Assembly: GCF_002157225.2 (NCBI RefSeq)
Contig: NZ_CP021745.1
Location: 62,001 to 126,000, forward strand
Direction of reading: 5' to 3'
Source: Agarilytica rhodophyticola
GTDB taxonomy: Bacteria; Pseudomonadota; Gammaproteobacteria; Pseudomonadales; Cellvibrionaceae
Length of the DNA: 64,000 nucleotides
Positions within the stretch are counted from its first letter, which is position 1; the number at the start of each line of letters is the position of its first letter. The translations under genes and the position numbers were made by a program. Positions 54,666 through 63,333 of the stretch are shown piece by piece. The notes beneath the pieces were generated by a model. That model saw only the letters and a program-made list of their open reading frames with translations. It searched no databases and had not been told where the DNA came from.

Positions 54666-55196
54666 TTACCTAAATACGATATAAATAACGCGTTTCATAC
54701 CTTCAGAAAACTCTTCGACCGTTTGTGATTTTAATAGTACCCCTTTCGACGCAACATGCAGAACGAAAGACCTTTCAATGGCGTCTTCCATTGAATCTGT
54801 TAAGCCTGAAGAAGCAATAAACCCAGACAACATACGCATAAAATCCCCTTCCCAATCGGTAGAGCTCTCCTGTGCCAGTTTGATACCCGAGTCCAAAATC
54901 TCTGCACCATGTGCCGTTGTTTTAATTAGCGGCACACCATCGCCAATCCAATGCACAAAGGCGGTTAAAACCGTTTGCTTTGGGTCGCAAGATGAAAGTT
55001 CTTTAAGAGCGTTAGTGCCAGCTTCGTACACCTGGTTGATGTAAGAGGTTAGGGCCCACTCTAGCACGCCGTCTTTGGAGCCAAAACGCTTGTATATGGA
55101 CTGTCGTGAAAGCCCTGCGCGTTTTGCTATATCTTCCATTGACGTTTTCTGTACACCGTACTGGGCAAAGCCCATCAGTATCTCTTTTGGATTCAT
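54666..55196 (-). CDS. TetR-family regulator
   Basis: 176 residues from ATG 55196 (AAAGG six to seven bases before; upstream ATGs at 55217, 55247 and 55256 are open but fall into the operator region). Helix-turn-helix about 5-50: GVQKTSMEDIAKRAGLSRQS, IYKRFGSKDGVLEWAL. Divergent from a short-chain dehydrogenase gene; the inverted repeats in the 148-bp gap between them suggest it represses both. C-terminal ligand domain unclassified. Confidence 0.88.
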   Translation of the reverse strand: MNPKEILMGFAQYGVQKTSMEDIAKRAGLSRQSIYKRFGSKDGVLEWALTSYINQVYEAGTNALKELSSCDPKQTVLTAFVHWIGDGVPLIKTTAHGAEILDSGIKLAQESSTDWEGDFMRMLSGFIASSGLTDSMEDAIERSFVLHVASKGVLLKSQTVEEFSEGMKRVIYIVFR

Positions 55197-55218
55197 GTTC
55201 AGCCTTTCTAATTTCATG

Positions 55219-55293
55219 AAGTTTACTAAGTTTACAAACACTGACATTTTTGTCAAATATTAAGTTGACAAAAAATACTAATACTGTAAACTT
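55219..55293. promoter_or_regulatory. TetR operator region between regulator and SDR gene
   Basis: TTTTTGTCAA (55247-55256) is exactly inverted at 55265-55274; outside it AAGTTTAC occurs at 55219-55226 and 55228-55235 and inverted (GTAAACTT) at 55286-55293. The nested inverted repeats in the divergent promoter fit binding by the TetR protein. Confidence 0.6.
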
Positions 55294-55344
55294 TGTAATT
55301 CATTTGACAGGCAAATCAACCTAATATCAAAAGGCATTAGAAAA

Positions 55345-56298
55345 ATGGCAGACAAAACTATCGTCAACTCTGGTTTTAAAACGTGGAATCCGGATCAGTT
55401 ACCTAACCTTAAAGGCAAAACTTATCTTATAACCGGGGGAAACGCCGGACTTGGCTTTGAAACAGCTAAACATCTAGGCAAGGCAGGCGCTGACATAATT
55501 TTGGCATGTCGTTCACTAGAAAAAGCAGAAAAGGCTCGCCAACAATTGATAAGCCATGTGAATGGGCTTGTCGAAGTGGTGCAACTTGACTTAAGTGACC
55601 TAAATTCAGTACACAAAGCCGCCGGAGAAATTCATCAAAAATATGAAAAGCTAGATGGGCTAATCAATAATGCTGGGTTAATGCAAACACCTCAGCAAAA
55701 AACAGCACAGGGGTTTGAAATGCAAGTAGGAACCAACCATCTAGGGCATTTTCTCTTAACAGGATTACTTCTGGATTTGATTGAAAAAGCTGCTGGTAGA
55801 GTCGTGGTGTTATCAAGTTTGGCACACAAGTTCGGCACATTAAACTTAGATGATTATATGTCCGAAAAGAACTATTCGCCAACAGGGGCTTATATTAATA
55901 GCAAAAATTCTAATCTGATGTTTGCCTTCGAGCTTGACCGTAAATTAAAGGAAGCAGGCAGCAAAGTGATTTGTATTGCCGCTCATCCTGGATATTCCAA
56001 TACCAACTTACAAAGCACTGGGCCAAAGGGCTTATTCAACTGGATATACAAGCTTACTAATCCACTGTTTGCCCAAGCTGCTGATCAAGGAGCACTTCCT
56101 GCAGTACTTGCAGCGGCCGGGCTTGAAGCAAAACGCGGTGCATACTACGGCCCACAAAAAATGAACGAATATCGAGGCCCTGTTGGTGATGCAAAAGTTG
56201 CTGCTCATGCTTTAGATAAATCACTTTGGAAAAAGTTATGGGCTCTAAGCGAAGATTTGGTGGGCTATCGATGGAGATTTCCAGCTAAAACTTTATAA
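55345..56298 (+). CDS. Short-chain dehydrogenase/reductase (retinol dehydrogenase-like)
   Basis: 317 residues. NAD(P)-binding motif TGGNAGLG (30-37), NNAG (108-111), serine pair at 157-158 in VVVLSSLA, and catalytic Y183-x3-K187 (YINSK). The length and the C-terminal extension resemble the human retinol dehydrogenase/WWOX-like branch common in proteobacteria. It oxidises or reduces a small alcohol/carbonyl; the substrate is unknown. Likely induced when the divergent TetR regulator releases its operator. Confidence 0.9.
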   Translation: MADKTIVNSGFKTWNPDQLPNLKGKTYLITGGNAGLGFETAKHLGKAGADIILACRSLEKAEKARQQLISHVNGLVEVVQLDLSDLNSVHKAAGEIHQKYEKLDGLINNAGLMQTPQQKTAQGFEMQVGTNHLGHFLLTGLLLDLIEKAAGRVVVLSSLAHKFGTLNLDDYMSEKNYSPTGAYINSKNSNLMFAFELDRKLKEAGSKVICIAAHPGYSNTNLQSTGPKGLFNWIYKLTNPLFAQAADQGALPAVLAAAGLEAKRGAYYGPQKMNEYRGPVGDAKVAAHALDKSLWKKLWALSEDLVGYRWRFPAKTL

Positions 56299-56507
56299 GC
56301 CATTAAACGCACTATTCGTATTGTATTTCTTAGAAAAAAGCTCAATTGATAACACTAAATTTTTTGTAGATAAAATAGAGAAGACATGCAAGCCTCGAGT
56401 GGCAAGCGCAATCATTTGGTTGCATTATGAAACCATGTTTTATATAGTTATTCCGTAGTTTGATTCGACGTTAGCTATTAATAGGTTACACATATCGAGG
56501 GTTAATC

Positions 56508-56963
56508 ATGAGCCAGCAGCAGATAATAAAAGATGAGCTATCTAAATGGTTTTTTGAAGTATATTTTAATCACTGGGTTGAAGTTGCTTCAGGAGTTCGT
56601 AAAGAAGGCCCAGACTTTATACTCAAGTATTGGGGCACACCTATGTACGCTTGTGCACCACCACGATTGCGAGCTTGGTTAACAACCGATGCTGATGTTG
56701 TAAAATTTCTTGAAATGAATCATATACCTCTGAAAGAGCAGGGTTATACTCATACTGTCATACCCGACCGTAAAATTATTGTTTACAATGAACACGGCGG
56801 TGCAATCGAAGTCATTTGGTCGCGGAGGCGAGCTGACGATTCCGAAATTGAACGCGCCGCAGTGCATTTTGAAGTTGCGCGCTTAGATCGTGAATGGAAA
56901 GTAGTGGGTGTACAAGTTAAGCTGACAAGAGAAGACACCTTAGACAAGGCGTGGGCCGAATAA
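56508..56963 (+). CDS. NTF2-like (SnoaL-type) small protein
   Basis: 151 residues, no signal peptide. The pattern helix-helix (IKDELSKWFFEVYFNHWVEV), a loop DFILKYWGTP, then strands ending EVARLDREWKVVGVQVKLTR fits the NTF2-like cone fold. A polar pocket is expected but no catalytic pair can be named. It is separated by 200 bp from the SDR gene and ends before a bidirectional hairpin, so it is probably a single gene. Confidence 0.65.
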   Translation: MSQQQIIKDELSKWFFEVYFNHWVEVASGVRKEGPDFILKYWGTPMYACAPPRLRAWLTTDADVVKFLEMNHIPLKEQGYTHTVIPDRKIIVYNEHGGAIEVIWSRRRADDSEIERAAVHFEVARLDREWKVVGVQVKLTREDTLDKAWAE

Positions 56964-57031
56964 GGCTAAGAATTTACTTGCAGCTTAACATTTAAATTAA
57001 AAAACTGTTTAAAAAAAGCGCCGAATATATT

Positions 57032-57054
57032 GCTGTCGCTCAATAAGCGACAGC
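57032..57054. terminator. Bidirectional terminator hairpin
   Basis: GCTGTCGCT (57032-57040) is exactly inverted at 57046-57054 with loop CAATA; it lies between convergent genes and abuts the HxlR stop codon. Confidence 0.75.
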
Positions 57055-57055
57055 T

Positions 57056-57553
57056 TCACGACAAGCTTAATCTTATTTGTTCGGCTATTTTTTTCGTTTC
57101 ATCAGTTGCGCCAGGACCTGCTTTAAAAGTGATATCTCTTAGTGTAAGCACACGTCCATCTGAGGATTTAACTTCCATTTGCTCAATTGGCTCTTTGTTT
57201 TCTAGATCAACAACAATTAGTGGTTCTTTACCTTCACCAAAGATCCATTTGTCTCCCCATTGTCCAAGAGCTGCAATCACAGGAAAAAGAGCAAAGCCTT
57301 TTTCGGTTAAACAATATTCAAACCTTTGAGAGCCGACACTTATTGGACGCTTTTCCAGTATTTTATGATTTTGCAAATGTTCTAAACGCTGAGATAAAAT
57401 GTTTTTTGCTATACCAATATTTTTAGCAAAGGCCGAGAAGGTTTTCACCCCATAAAACGCGTCGCGAATTATCATAATCGACCACCTATCACCAACTGCT
57501 TCAGCAGCTTGAGCCCAGCTGCAATTATAGTGTGCTAAAGATTTTCTTTTCAT
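57056..57553 (-). CDS. HxlR-family winged-helix regulator
   Basis: 165 residues. The conserved N-terminal cysteine C11 (HYNCSWAQAAEAVGDRWSIM) that senses electrophiles or redox stress in HxlR/YodB-type proteins is present, followed by the winged helix (RDAFYGVKTFSAFAKNIGIA, LSQRLEHLQNHKILEKR, YCLTEKGFAL). A C-terminal extension of ~50 residues (from about 115) is longer than the minimal family. Divergence partner is absent; the nearest downstream-facing target may be the exported hydrolase at 57680 (same strand, upstream), which is inference. Confidence 0.9.
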   Translation of the reverse strand: MKRKSLAHYNCSWAQAAEAVGDRWSIMIIRDAFYGVKTFSAFAKNIGIAKNILSQRLEHLQNHKILEKRPISVGSQRFEYCLTEKGFALFPVIAALGQWGDKWIFGEGKEPLIVVDLENKEPIEQMEVKSSDGRVLTLRDITFKAGPGATDETKKIAEQIRLSLS

Positions 57554-57679
57554 GAACCCAATAACCTAGTTTAATTATGCGAAACTATAAATAATAGTTT
57601 TTATATTTGTTTAAATGTGTAGAAACAACATCAAGCCCTGGGCTCAAACCTTAAACGGCACTTAGTAATTAAACAAGGC

Positions 57680-58651
57680 TCATTGTAGATATTTGTTAAA
57701 CCATTCCACTGCTAAAGAGCTACCCTCTTTATATCCATCAAAATAGATACCGTAATGATCTATATTTTTTATTACGTGATATTTTGTCACCATATTTGCC
57801 CGTTGATGCAACTTATTATATACCTTATGACTATGCTCTTCATTCTTAAAAAACTGCTCTTTCTCAGCGGCTATTAATAGTGTTGGTATAGTTAAATCAT
57901 CAGAACTCTTAAGTGGCTTGTAAAAAAGGAACCTTGCAAGGTTGGGCGCACCATTAAGGCCTGGAAATGCATCTAAATTCTCCGGGATAGCGGGTAAGTT
58001 ACCTCTTGCAATATCAATCGCCCGTTTTTGTGCATGGGCTAAATTTGCCCCCGCCAGCTCTGGAAAAGCACCAACTTGGGTAACAAGTGCAGCAATTCTG
58101 CTATCACCTGCGACAGCAGCCAATGTTACCCCGCCACCAAAACTTGTGCCCCAAGCCCCTATTCTTTGTATATCCACATTTGGCTCTCCAGCAAGATAGT
58201 CAATGGCTGAGCGAATATTATTAACCCAATCAACAGGGTCTACAACATTCCTAATTAGGTGCACATTTGCTTTCGTATCACCGTTCTTATCTAAAGCTAA
58301 ATTAACATCTTTAACTATGATATTGCCCGCTGAATTTCCCCAGGTATTATGAGTAAAGGTAAGAACTATAAAACCCTCTTGTGCAAATTTTATCGCGTAT
58401 CTGGCAGCAGTTTCCTTATTGCCTCCCCATCCATGACTTGTCACGATTGCTGGAACCTTCTCATCTTTAGCTAAATTTTTAGGGCGATAAATATCACCGT
58501 CTAAGCCTCTCCCGTCACTCCAGATGGTAATTTTATGTTTCTCTACTGATTCTGGTACGACAGCTTTGGGATATTCCACGGCGGCATAAACTGTCGCAGA
58601 AATAAAAGCAGCAATAAAAACTAACATTCGGATCAAATGTGTTTTAGGCAT
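57680..58651 (-). CDS. Exported alpha/beta-hydrolase, dienelactone-hydrolase-like
   Basis: 323 residues. Signal peptide about 1-24. The core has TSHGWGGNKETAARYA, a nucleophile elbow WGTSFGG (S170), a late strand PTLLIAAEKEQFF with candidate acid, and NIDHYGIYFDG with the likely catalytic histidine. Serine hydrolase of the peptidase S15/dienelactone-like group, periplasmic. Single gene divergent from the membrane-anchored metallo-beta-lactamase at 58810; 158 bp separate their starts. Confidence 0.82.
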   Translation of the reverse strand: MPKTHLIRMLVFIAAFISATVYAAVEYPKAVVPESVEKHKITIWSDGRGLDGDIYRPKNLAKDEKVPAIVTSHGWGGNKETAARYAIKFAQEGFIVLTFTHNTWGNSAGNIIVKDVNLALDKNGDTKANVHLIRNVVDPVDWVNNIRSAIDYLAGEPNVDIQRIGAWGTSFGGGVTLAAVAGDSRIAALVTQVGAFPELAGANLAHAQKRAIDIARGNLPAIPENLDAFPGLNGAPNLARFLFYKPLKSSDDLTIPTLLIAAEKEQFFKNEEHSHKVYNKLHQRANMVTKYHVIKNIDHYGIYFDGYKEGSSLAVEWFNKYLQ

Positions 58652-58809
58652 TAGGTGCCCCTCTTCTTAATTAAGGTTGGTATTGAACTTCGCAGTTATG
58701 AGATTAGATTATAAAACACATTGGTTGCATTATGAAACTGTAATGGATATAGTTACGCAAGTCAAAGATGTTTAAAAATCGTCTTTGAAAGTTATACCGG
58801 GTCATTTTT

Positions 58810-59613
58810 ATGAGTAAGCTAGATAATATGCTGAGCAAGAAATCATTAATCGTTTTAGTGATAGTGCTTCTATTAGTACTTTTAATTCTTTTTTTAAACG
58901 CTAGTAGTGGCGTTACTCGGAACTATAAAGGTTTTTCTGTTAGCACTTTCTCTGAATCTTTCATTAACGTGCACCTAATTAGTGATGGTACGAATCACTT
59001 TCTTATCGATTCTGGACTAGATAAACAATTTGGAAAAATTGAAAAATTCCTACTAGATCATAGAGTCGACCCTAAAAACCTAAAGGCCATTATAGTGACT
59101 CATGGTCATCACGATCACGCTGGGACGGCAGCATATTTTCAGAATAAATATGGCATTAAAATAATAGGTGGAGCAGGTGATCTTAAGCTGTTTGATCAAG
59201 GTAAAAATGATAGATTATGTTCAACAGGAACGTTAGCATCTCTTCGTCACCCGCTTGATCAAAGTGGAAAATACCCAACATTTACGCCAGATATAGTAAT
59301 AAATAATAGGGCAGAGCTTGCTCCAATTACTGGTATCTCAGGCTTCATAGAACCAGTTCCTGGACATACAGAAGGTTCATTGGTTATTGTTGTTGGAAAA
59401 GTCGCTTTTGTCGGTGATATGTTTCGAGGTAGCATGACAAGAAAAGATAAAGCTGAAATGCATTTTTACCAATGTAATATAACGAAACTTAAAGAAGGAC
59501 TGGAAAAAACCCTAAAACAATTAGCGCTAAATGTGGATATTTTTTTTCCTTCCCATATGGGGCCAGTATCGAGGAAGTCTGTAGAAAATTTATTAAATGA
59601 GATGGTACCTTAA
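58810..59613 (+). CDS. Membrane-anchored metallo-beta-lactamase-fold hydrolase
   Basis: 267 residues. One N-terminal membrane anchor (about 12-30, SLIVLVIVLLLVLLILFL), then a metallo-beta-lactamase domain with the intact metal motif VTHGHHDHAG (HxHxDH), a further histidine VPGHTEGSL, the bridging aspartate FVGDMFRG and a final histidine FFPSHMGPV. Two-metal hydrolase facing the periplasm; glyoxalase II-like or lactonase-like substrates are possible. Unlike the degenerate protein at 4456 its site is complete. Convergent with the second two-component operon, 29 bp apart. Confidence 0.87.
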   Translation: MSKLDNMLSKKSLIVLVIVLLLVLLILFLNASSGVTRNYKGFSVSTFSESFINVHLISDGTNHFLIDSGLDKQFGKIEKFLLDHRVDPKNLKAIIVTHGHHDHAGTAAYFQNKYGIKIIGGAGDLKLFDQGKNDRLCSTGTLASLRHPLDQSGKYPTFTPDIVINNRAELAPITGISGFIEPVPGHTEGSLVIVVGKVAFVGDMFRGSMTRKDKAEMHFYQCNITKLKEGLEKTLKQLALNVDIFFPSHMGPVSRKSVENLLNEMVP

Positions 59614-59642
59614 CGAAAATGTTTCGCATATCTAACAAATTC

Positions 59643-60353
59643 CTATTGCAGATTACACGAACCTAGGCGGTAACCCGCGCCTCTGACGGTTTCAATAAAT
59701 ATTTCACCACTATCTTGGGGTAAAGCAGCTGACTCACTGAGTTTTTTGCGTAAGCGTCGAATATATACATCGACAATATTTGTCATGGGGTCTGAGTTCG
59801 TACCCCAGATCTTGCTTAATATCCTTTCTCTAGTTAATACTTTTTCGGGATTAGAAAGAAATAATTTTAACAGTCTAAATTCTAGCTGTGTCAATCCAAC
59901 TTGCGATTTGTTTAATAATATCCGTTGGCTTTCTATATTTATCTGTAGTACACCCTGCTCAAGGATTTCTGAATCATCTTTTATAAAATTCTTAGTGCGG
60001 CGAAGTAACGCTAGAATACGTGCGAGAAGTTCATCAAAGTCAAAAGGTTTTCCTAAATAATCATCAGCGCCGGCGTGTAAACCCTCAACTTTATCTTCAA
60101 TTTCATGTAATGCTGTTAGAACTAATATCATTACTTGTGGCTGTTTTTGTCGAATATGAGTTAGATAGTCAATTGTATCGGCATCACCGAGCATACGGTC
60201 AAGTAGGATTAAATCGTATGTATCGCCGTTTAGTCTACTCAGTAGTTCATCCACTGTAGCAACCCAATCACAGCAATAACCTTCGCCTTCTAAACCTCTA
60301 TGGAGAAAGTCCGCGAGTTTTTTTTCATCTTCAACAATTAATATATTAGCCAT
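59643..60353 (-). CDS. OmpR-family response regulator
   Basis: 236 residues. Receiver with E8/D9, phosphoacceptor D52 (LILLDRML), conserved T and K (LVLTALHEI, YLGKPFDF). C-terminal winged helix about 130-232 (LTQLEFRLLKLFLSNPEKVL, DVYIRRLRKKL). It resembles CusR/QseB-like regulators. Its start overlaps... the kinase gene follows in the other order: the kinase stop lies 8 bp inside this gene's start, so kinase and regulator are coupled, with the kinase gene first. Confidence 0.94.
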   Translation of the reverse strand: MANILIVEDEKKLADFLHRGLEGEGYCCDWVATVDELLSRLNGDTYDLILLDRMLGDADTIDYLTHIRQKQPQVMILVLTALHEIEDKVEGLHAGADDYLGKPFDFDELLARILALLRRTKNFIKDDSEILEQGVLQINIESQRILLNKSQVGLTQLEFRLLKLFLSNPEKVLTRERILSKIWGTNSDPMTNIVDVYIRRLRKKLSESAALPQDSGEIFIETVRGAGYRLGSCNLQ

Positions 60354-61917
60354 CAGTCGGGCTCTCTTGAGGTAATAAGATAGTAAACTGGCTACCTTCC
60401 CCTAAAGTGGAAACAACATCGATAGTTCCTCCATGACTCTGTACGATGGTCTTGGCAATAGCCAAACCTAGACCGGCACCTTGGCTGCTGCGAGAGTTTG
60501 CTCCTCTAAAGTAACGATCAAATATATAAGGTATCATTTCTGGAGCAATACCTTCTCCTTCATCACAAATCATAATCTTTATGGTGTTATCTATAAGATA
60601 ACACTCGAACTTAATCGTTCCCCCTTCATTGCTATAGTTAAGTGAATTATCTAGAACAACCATTATTACTTGGGCAATACGCTCAGGATCGAACTTTGCG
60701 ATAGATAAACCCTCTTGTATACTCACTTTTAACGCAGCATTTTTACGTTCAATTAAGGTTTGAATCTGTTTCGTTGTTTCGCTAATAAATTCGCGAATAT
60801 TTACTGTTTGTGGTGTTACTCTGAGCTTCCCCGATTCGAAGCGTGCCACTAGTAATAAGTCATCCACCAGGCGGCTTAAGCTGAGAGATTGCTCAAGGAC
60901 ATTTTTTAGTGTCGACTGATAATCTTCTTCGGTGATTGACTGTTGTCTTAGTGTTACTTGCACCTCTCCTCGGATAATAGTCAATGGTGTTCGTAACTCA
61001 TGGCTAATATCAGCTAAGAATTCGCGTCTTGCTTTATCCTTATCTTGTAGAAGCTTATTGGCATTAGTGAGCTCTGTGGTTCGCTTAGCAACTTGAAATT
61101 CGAGTTCACGGGTGGCGTTAGTCACTTGTTCCCGCTGTTGCAATAATTCCTCTGCCATCGAGTTAAACGATGCTGCAATCGCATCGAACTCTGCATCGAA
61201 ACCACGGGAAATGCGATATTGATAATTACCCTGAGCGATAGCTTCACTACCCAAGCGAATTGAATTTAAAGGTTGATAAAGAATTCCGACCAACCAATAA
61301 CATCCAAAAATCACTATTGGCACGGCCAAAATTGCAAGTAATACGGAATACCAAAACAGCGATTGATTGAACGCTTCTATTCGCGCATTAAGTGTGGCTA
61401 CAACATTACTCTGCCGAGTAACTGCAGCATTAATTGCCTCTCGAAAACGGTTATCAATTGTAACTTCTAGCAATTGCTGCACACGTTGTTGTTGAGCCAA
61501 GCGCTTTGAATCTGCTTTGTTAATTATGGCCCTGAACTCAATAATAATATCATCAATTAAAACGCTTAGTGCGTTTGTATCTTCGATAGTGCCCTGAGTC
61601 GCAACGGCTCCTAATGCTTGCCGTTGCTTTTCTTCTAGCATTTTTATCTTAGCTATGGACTGTTCTATAATAGCTCTTTTGTTGCGCACCTCTGCCTGGT
61701 TCGCATCTCGTCCGAAAATAAGCTCGTCAGTCAGCTGTTTAAATAGGCGGTAGGATGTACTTGAGACAATCAGATGTTCAGTAAGTAGGGACTGTGCAAT
61801 TTCGTTTTGCTTTAGGTTTGAGCGAGTAATTTGCGATGTTGTAACTACCATTACTGAAGTAACAACAATTAAAAAAAGCGTTGAGCCGGCGAATATGGAA
61901 AGTTTTCGTCTATACAT
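60346..61917 (-). CDS. Sensor histidine kinase with HAMP domain
   Basis: 523 residues. Membrane helices about 8-28 and 188-212 enclose a helical periplasmic sensor (four-helix bundle type; many Q/R/E/L). HAMP follows (about 212-265: QPLNSIRLGSEAIAQGNYQY), then a coiled coil, the H-box FLADISHELRTPLTIIRGEV with H306, N-box VIMVVLDNSLNYS, G1 ICDEGEGI and G2 GAGLGLAI. All catalytic motifs intact. First gene of the operon, overlapping the response regulator by 8 bp. The stimulus is unknown. Confidence 0.95.
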   Translation of the reverse strand: MYRRKLSIFAGSTLFLIVVTSVMVVTTSQITRSNLKQNEIAQSLLTEHLIVSSTSYRLFKQLTDELIFGRDANQAEVRNKRAIIEQSIAKIKMLEEKQRQALGAVATQGTIEDTNALSVLIDDIIIEFRAIINKADSKRLAQQQRVQQLLEVTIDNRFREAINAAVTRQSNVVATLNARIEAFNQSLFWYSVLLAILAVPIVIFGCYWLVGILYQPLNSIRLGSEAIAQGNYQYRISRGFDAEFDAIAASFNSMAEELLQQREQVTNATRELEFQVAKRTTELTNANKLLQDKDKARREFLADISHELRTPLTIIRGEVQVTLRQQSITEEDYQSTLKNVLEQSLSLSRLVDDLLLVARFESGKLRVTPQTVNIREFISETTKQIQTLIERKNAALKVSIQEGLSIAKFDPERIAQVIMVVLDNSLNYSNEGGTIKFECYLIDNTIKIMICDEGEGIAPEMIPYIFDRYFRGANSRSSQGAGLGLAIAKTIVQSHGGTIDVVSTLGEGSQFTILLPQESPTDG

Positions 61918-61959
61918 ACTTTCACTTACCTATGAGCGCAAACTATTATAAATAAGCTT

Positions 61960-61989
61960 AAGCCAAACAGCATGTATACTGTCTGGCTT
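61960..61989. terminator. Hairpin between the secreted NTF2-like gene and the kinase gene
   Basis: AAGCCAAACAG (61960-61970) is inverted at 61979-61989 with one mismatch and an 8-nt loop, just past the stop of the upstream minus-strand gene at 62007. Confidence 0.6.
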
Positions 61990-62006
61990 GGCCGTTAATA
62001 CACATC

Positions 62007-62525
62007 TTAGCTAAATGGCAAAGATGAATGATGAAGAACAATTTTTAATTGATTATTATCATCTAGCCGATAACCAAAAGTATATTCTACCTTAACTTCC
62101 TGATTGTCAATTGTTGTAAAATAGTAATTTCCCATGGCAAGTGCCATATCGTTTTCAATCAACACTTTGTGATTTTCAAAACGCACATTTTTCCACGGGT
62201 TTATAGCAAAGCCTCCGTCTTCTTTAACGATACCCTTTACAAAATATGAGTGAGCTTCTTCAAACGTCTGCCGAAACTGATCATACTTTGCCTTTGTAGG
62301 TTTAAATAATACGGGCCCGTGTTGGTAGTCATAAAGATCCGTGATGTGCTCTGCAGCGGCGGCTCTGTAGTCTCCACCATCTATTTTTGCTCGTCCGATT
62401 TGTACTATGCCTTTACCCCAGCGGTTCTGAGCCTCAAATACCATACTTTCTGTAATACCAGCGCTGACATTGCCAGCTAAAACAAAAGAACCGAATAATG
62501 CTGCTATAGATTTAATTAATTTCAT
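62007..62525 (-). CDS. Secreted NTF2-like protein (CaMKII-association-type)
   Basis: 172 residues from ATG 62525 (GGAG six bases before; an ATG at 62531 sits on the ribosome binding site). Signal peptide about 1-22. The mature protein has an NTF2-like fold: helical start (VFEAQNRWGKGIVQIGRAKI), a middle KVLIENDMALAMGNYYFTTI and C-terminal strand pair ending QLKIVLHHSSLPF. The HHSSxPF ending is typical of the CaMKII-association-domain-like subset found in marine bacteria. Function unknown, perhaps a small-molecule binder. It precedes the two-component operon, separated by a hairpin. Confidence 0.75.
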   Translation of the reverse strand: MKLIKSIAALFGSFVLAGNVSAGITESMVFEAQNRWGKGIVQIGRAKIDGGDYRAAAAEHITDLYDYQHGPVLFKPTKAKYDQFRQTFEEAHSYFVKGIVKEDGGFAINPWKNVRFENHKVLIENDMALAMGNYYFTTIDNQEVKVEYTFGYRLDDNNQLKIVLHHSSLPFS

Positions 62526-63333
62526 GGTCATCTCCAGTTATTCAAATGATAGAGATAAAGTAACAAGAGAATGATGAATAGGTATTTGCTGGAACATTAA
62601 CAAAAGATTAACTTCTTATGCTTGGAGAAGGTTAAATTTACCTTATAGCAACCCTGTTGAATTTTATTTATATAAAAATACATAAATATAGTTTTCGACC
62701 TAAATGACGCATAAAAACGAATATAGCTTGGCTGCAACTTAAATAAGTTAATTGCGATTCCCTGAGGTAATAATTTGTTAATCATTAAATTTAAATAACC
62801 GGCAAACTGGCTGGTTTTACCAATTTATTATTAAATAAATTAAATTTAAAATGTTATTCCAATCATTTGTTTTTTATTACCGAAAGTTTGTAGTGTCATT
62901 AAATCTACGAGATTCAGTTGTATTGCGAATTAATCGAATTTAAAAATATTGATTTTCAAAACATACTTTACTTCGCTATTTGATGCCCTTCGATAAATTT
63001 TTAATAGCACCTTTTAAGCTAAAAAACGTGATTTAAATTGAAAAAAATGCAGCCATTAGAAGCAGAAAATTATATTAAATAGCATAGATATTTTTATAAG
63101 TTAAGAAATTATTCATTAGTAAAACCTTTTGATATTTATTGCTAATTTAATCTTTATTTAAGACATAACATGAATTAAATATAGATAAAACGATAAGAAT
63201 ATAAAATAAATTCTCAAATAATTTAAAACAGTAAAATGTTCTAAACTATTTTGTGAACTTATTCTCTGTGTAGTAGCAGAAAAAAATATTGAATAGCCTC
63301 TAACTCACACAACAGGTCTTAATCAGGTGAAAA
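62526..63333. other. 800-bp AT-rich non-coding leader
   Basis: Very A/T-rich and without a supported gene on either strand. It resembles the leader of the GH86 gene in length and composition and precedes another secreted, probably polysaccharide-related gene. No specific motif could be named. Confidence 0.5.

Noticed and set aside
62597-62785. 62-codon minus-strand frame in the AT-rich leader at the right end
   Set aside because: Low-complexity AT-rich translation without a ribosome binding site.
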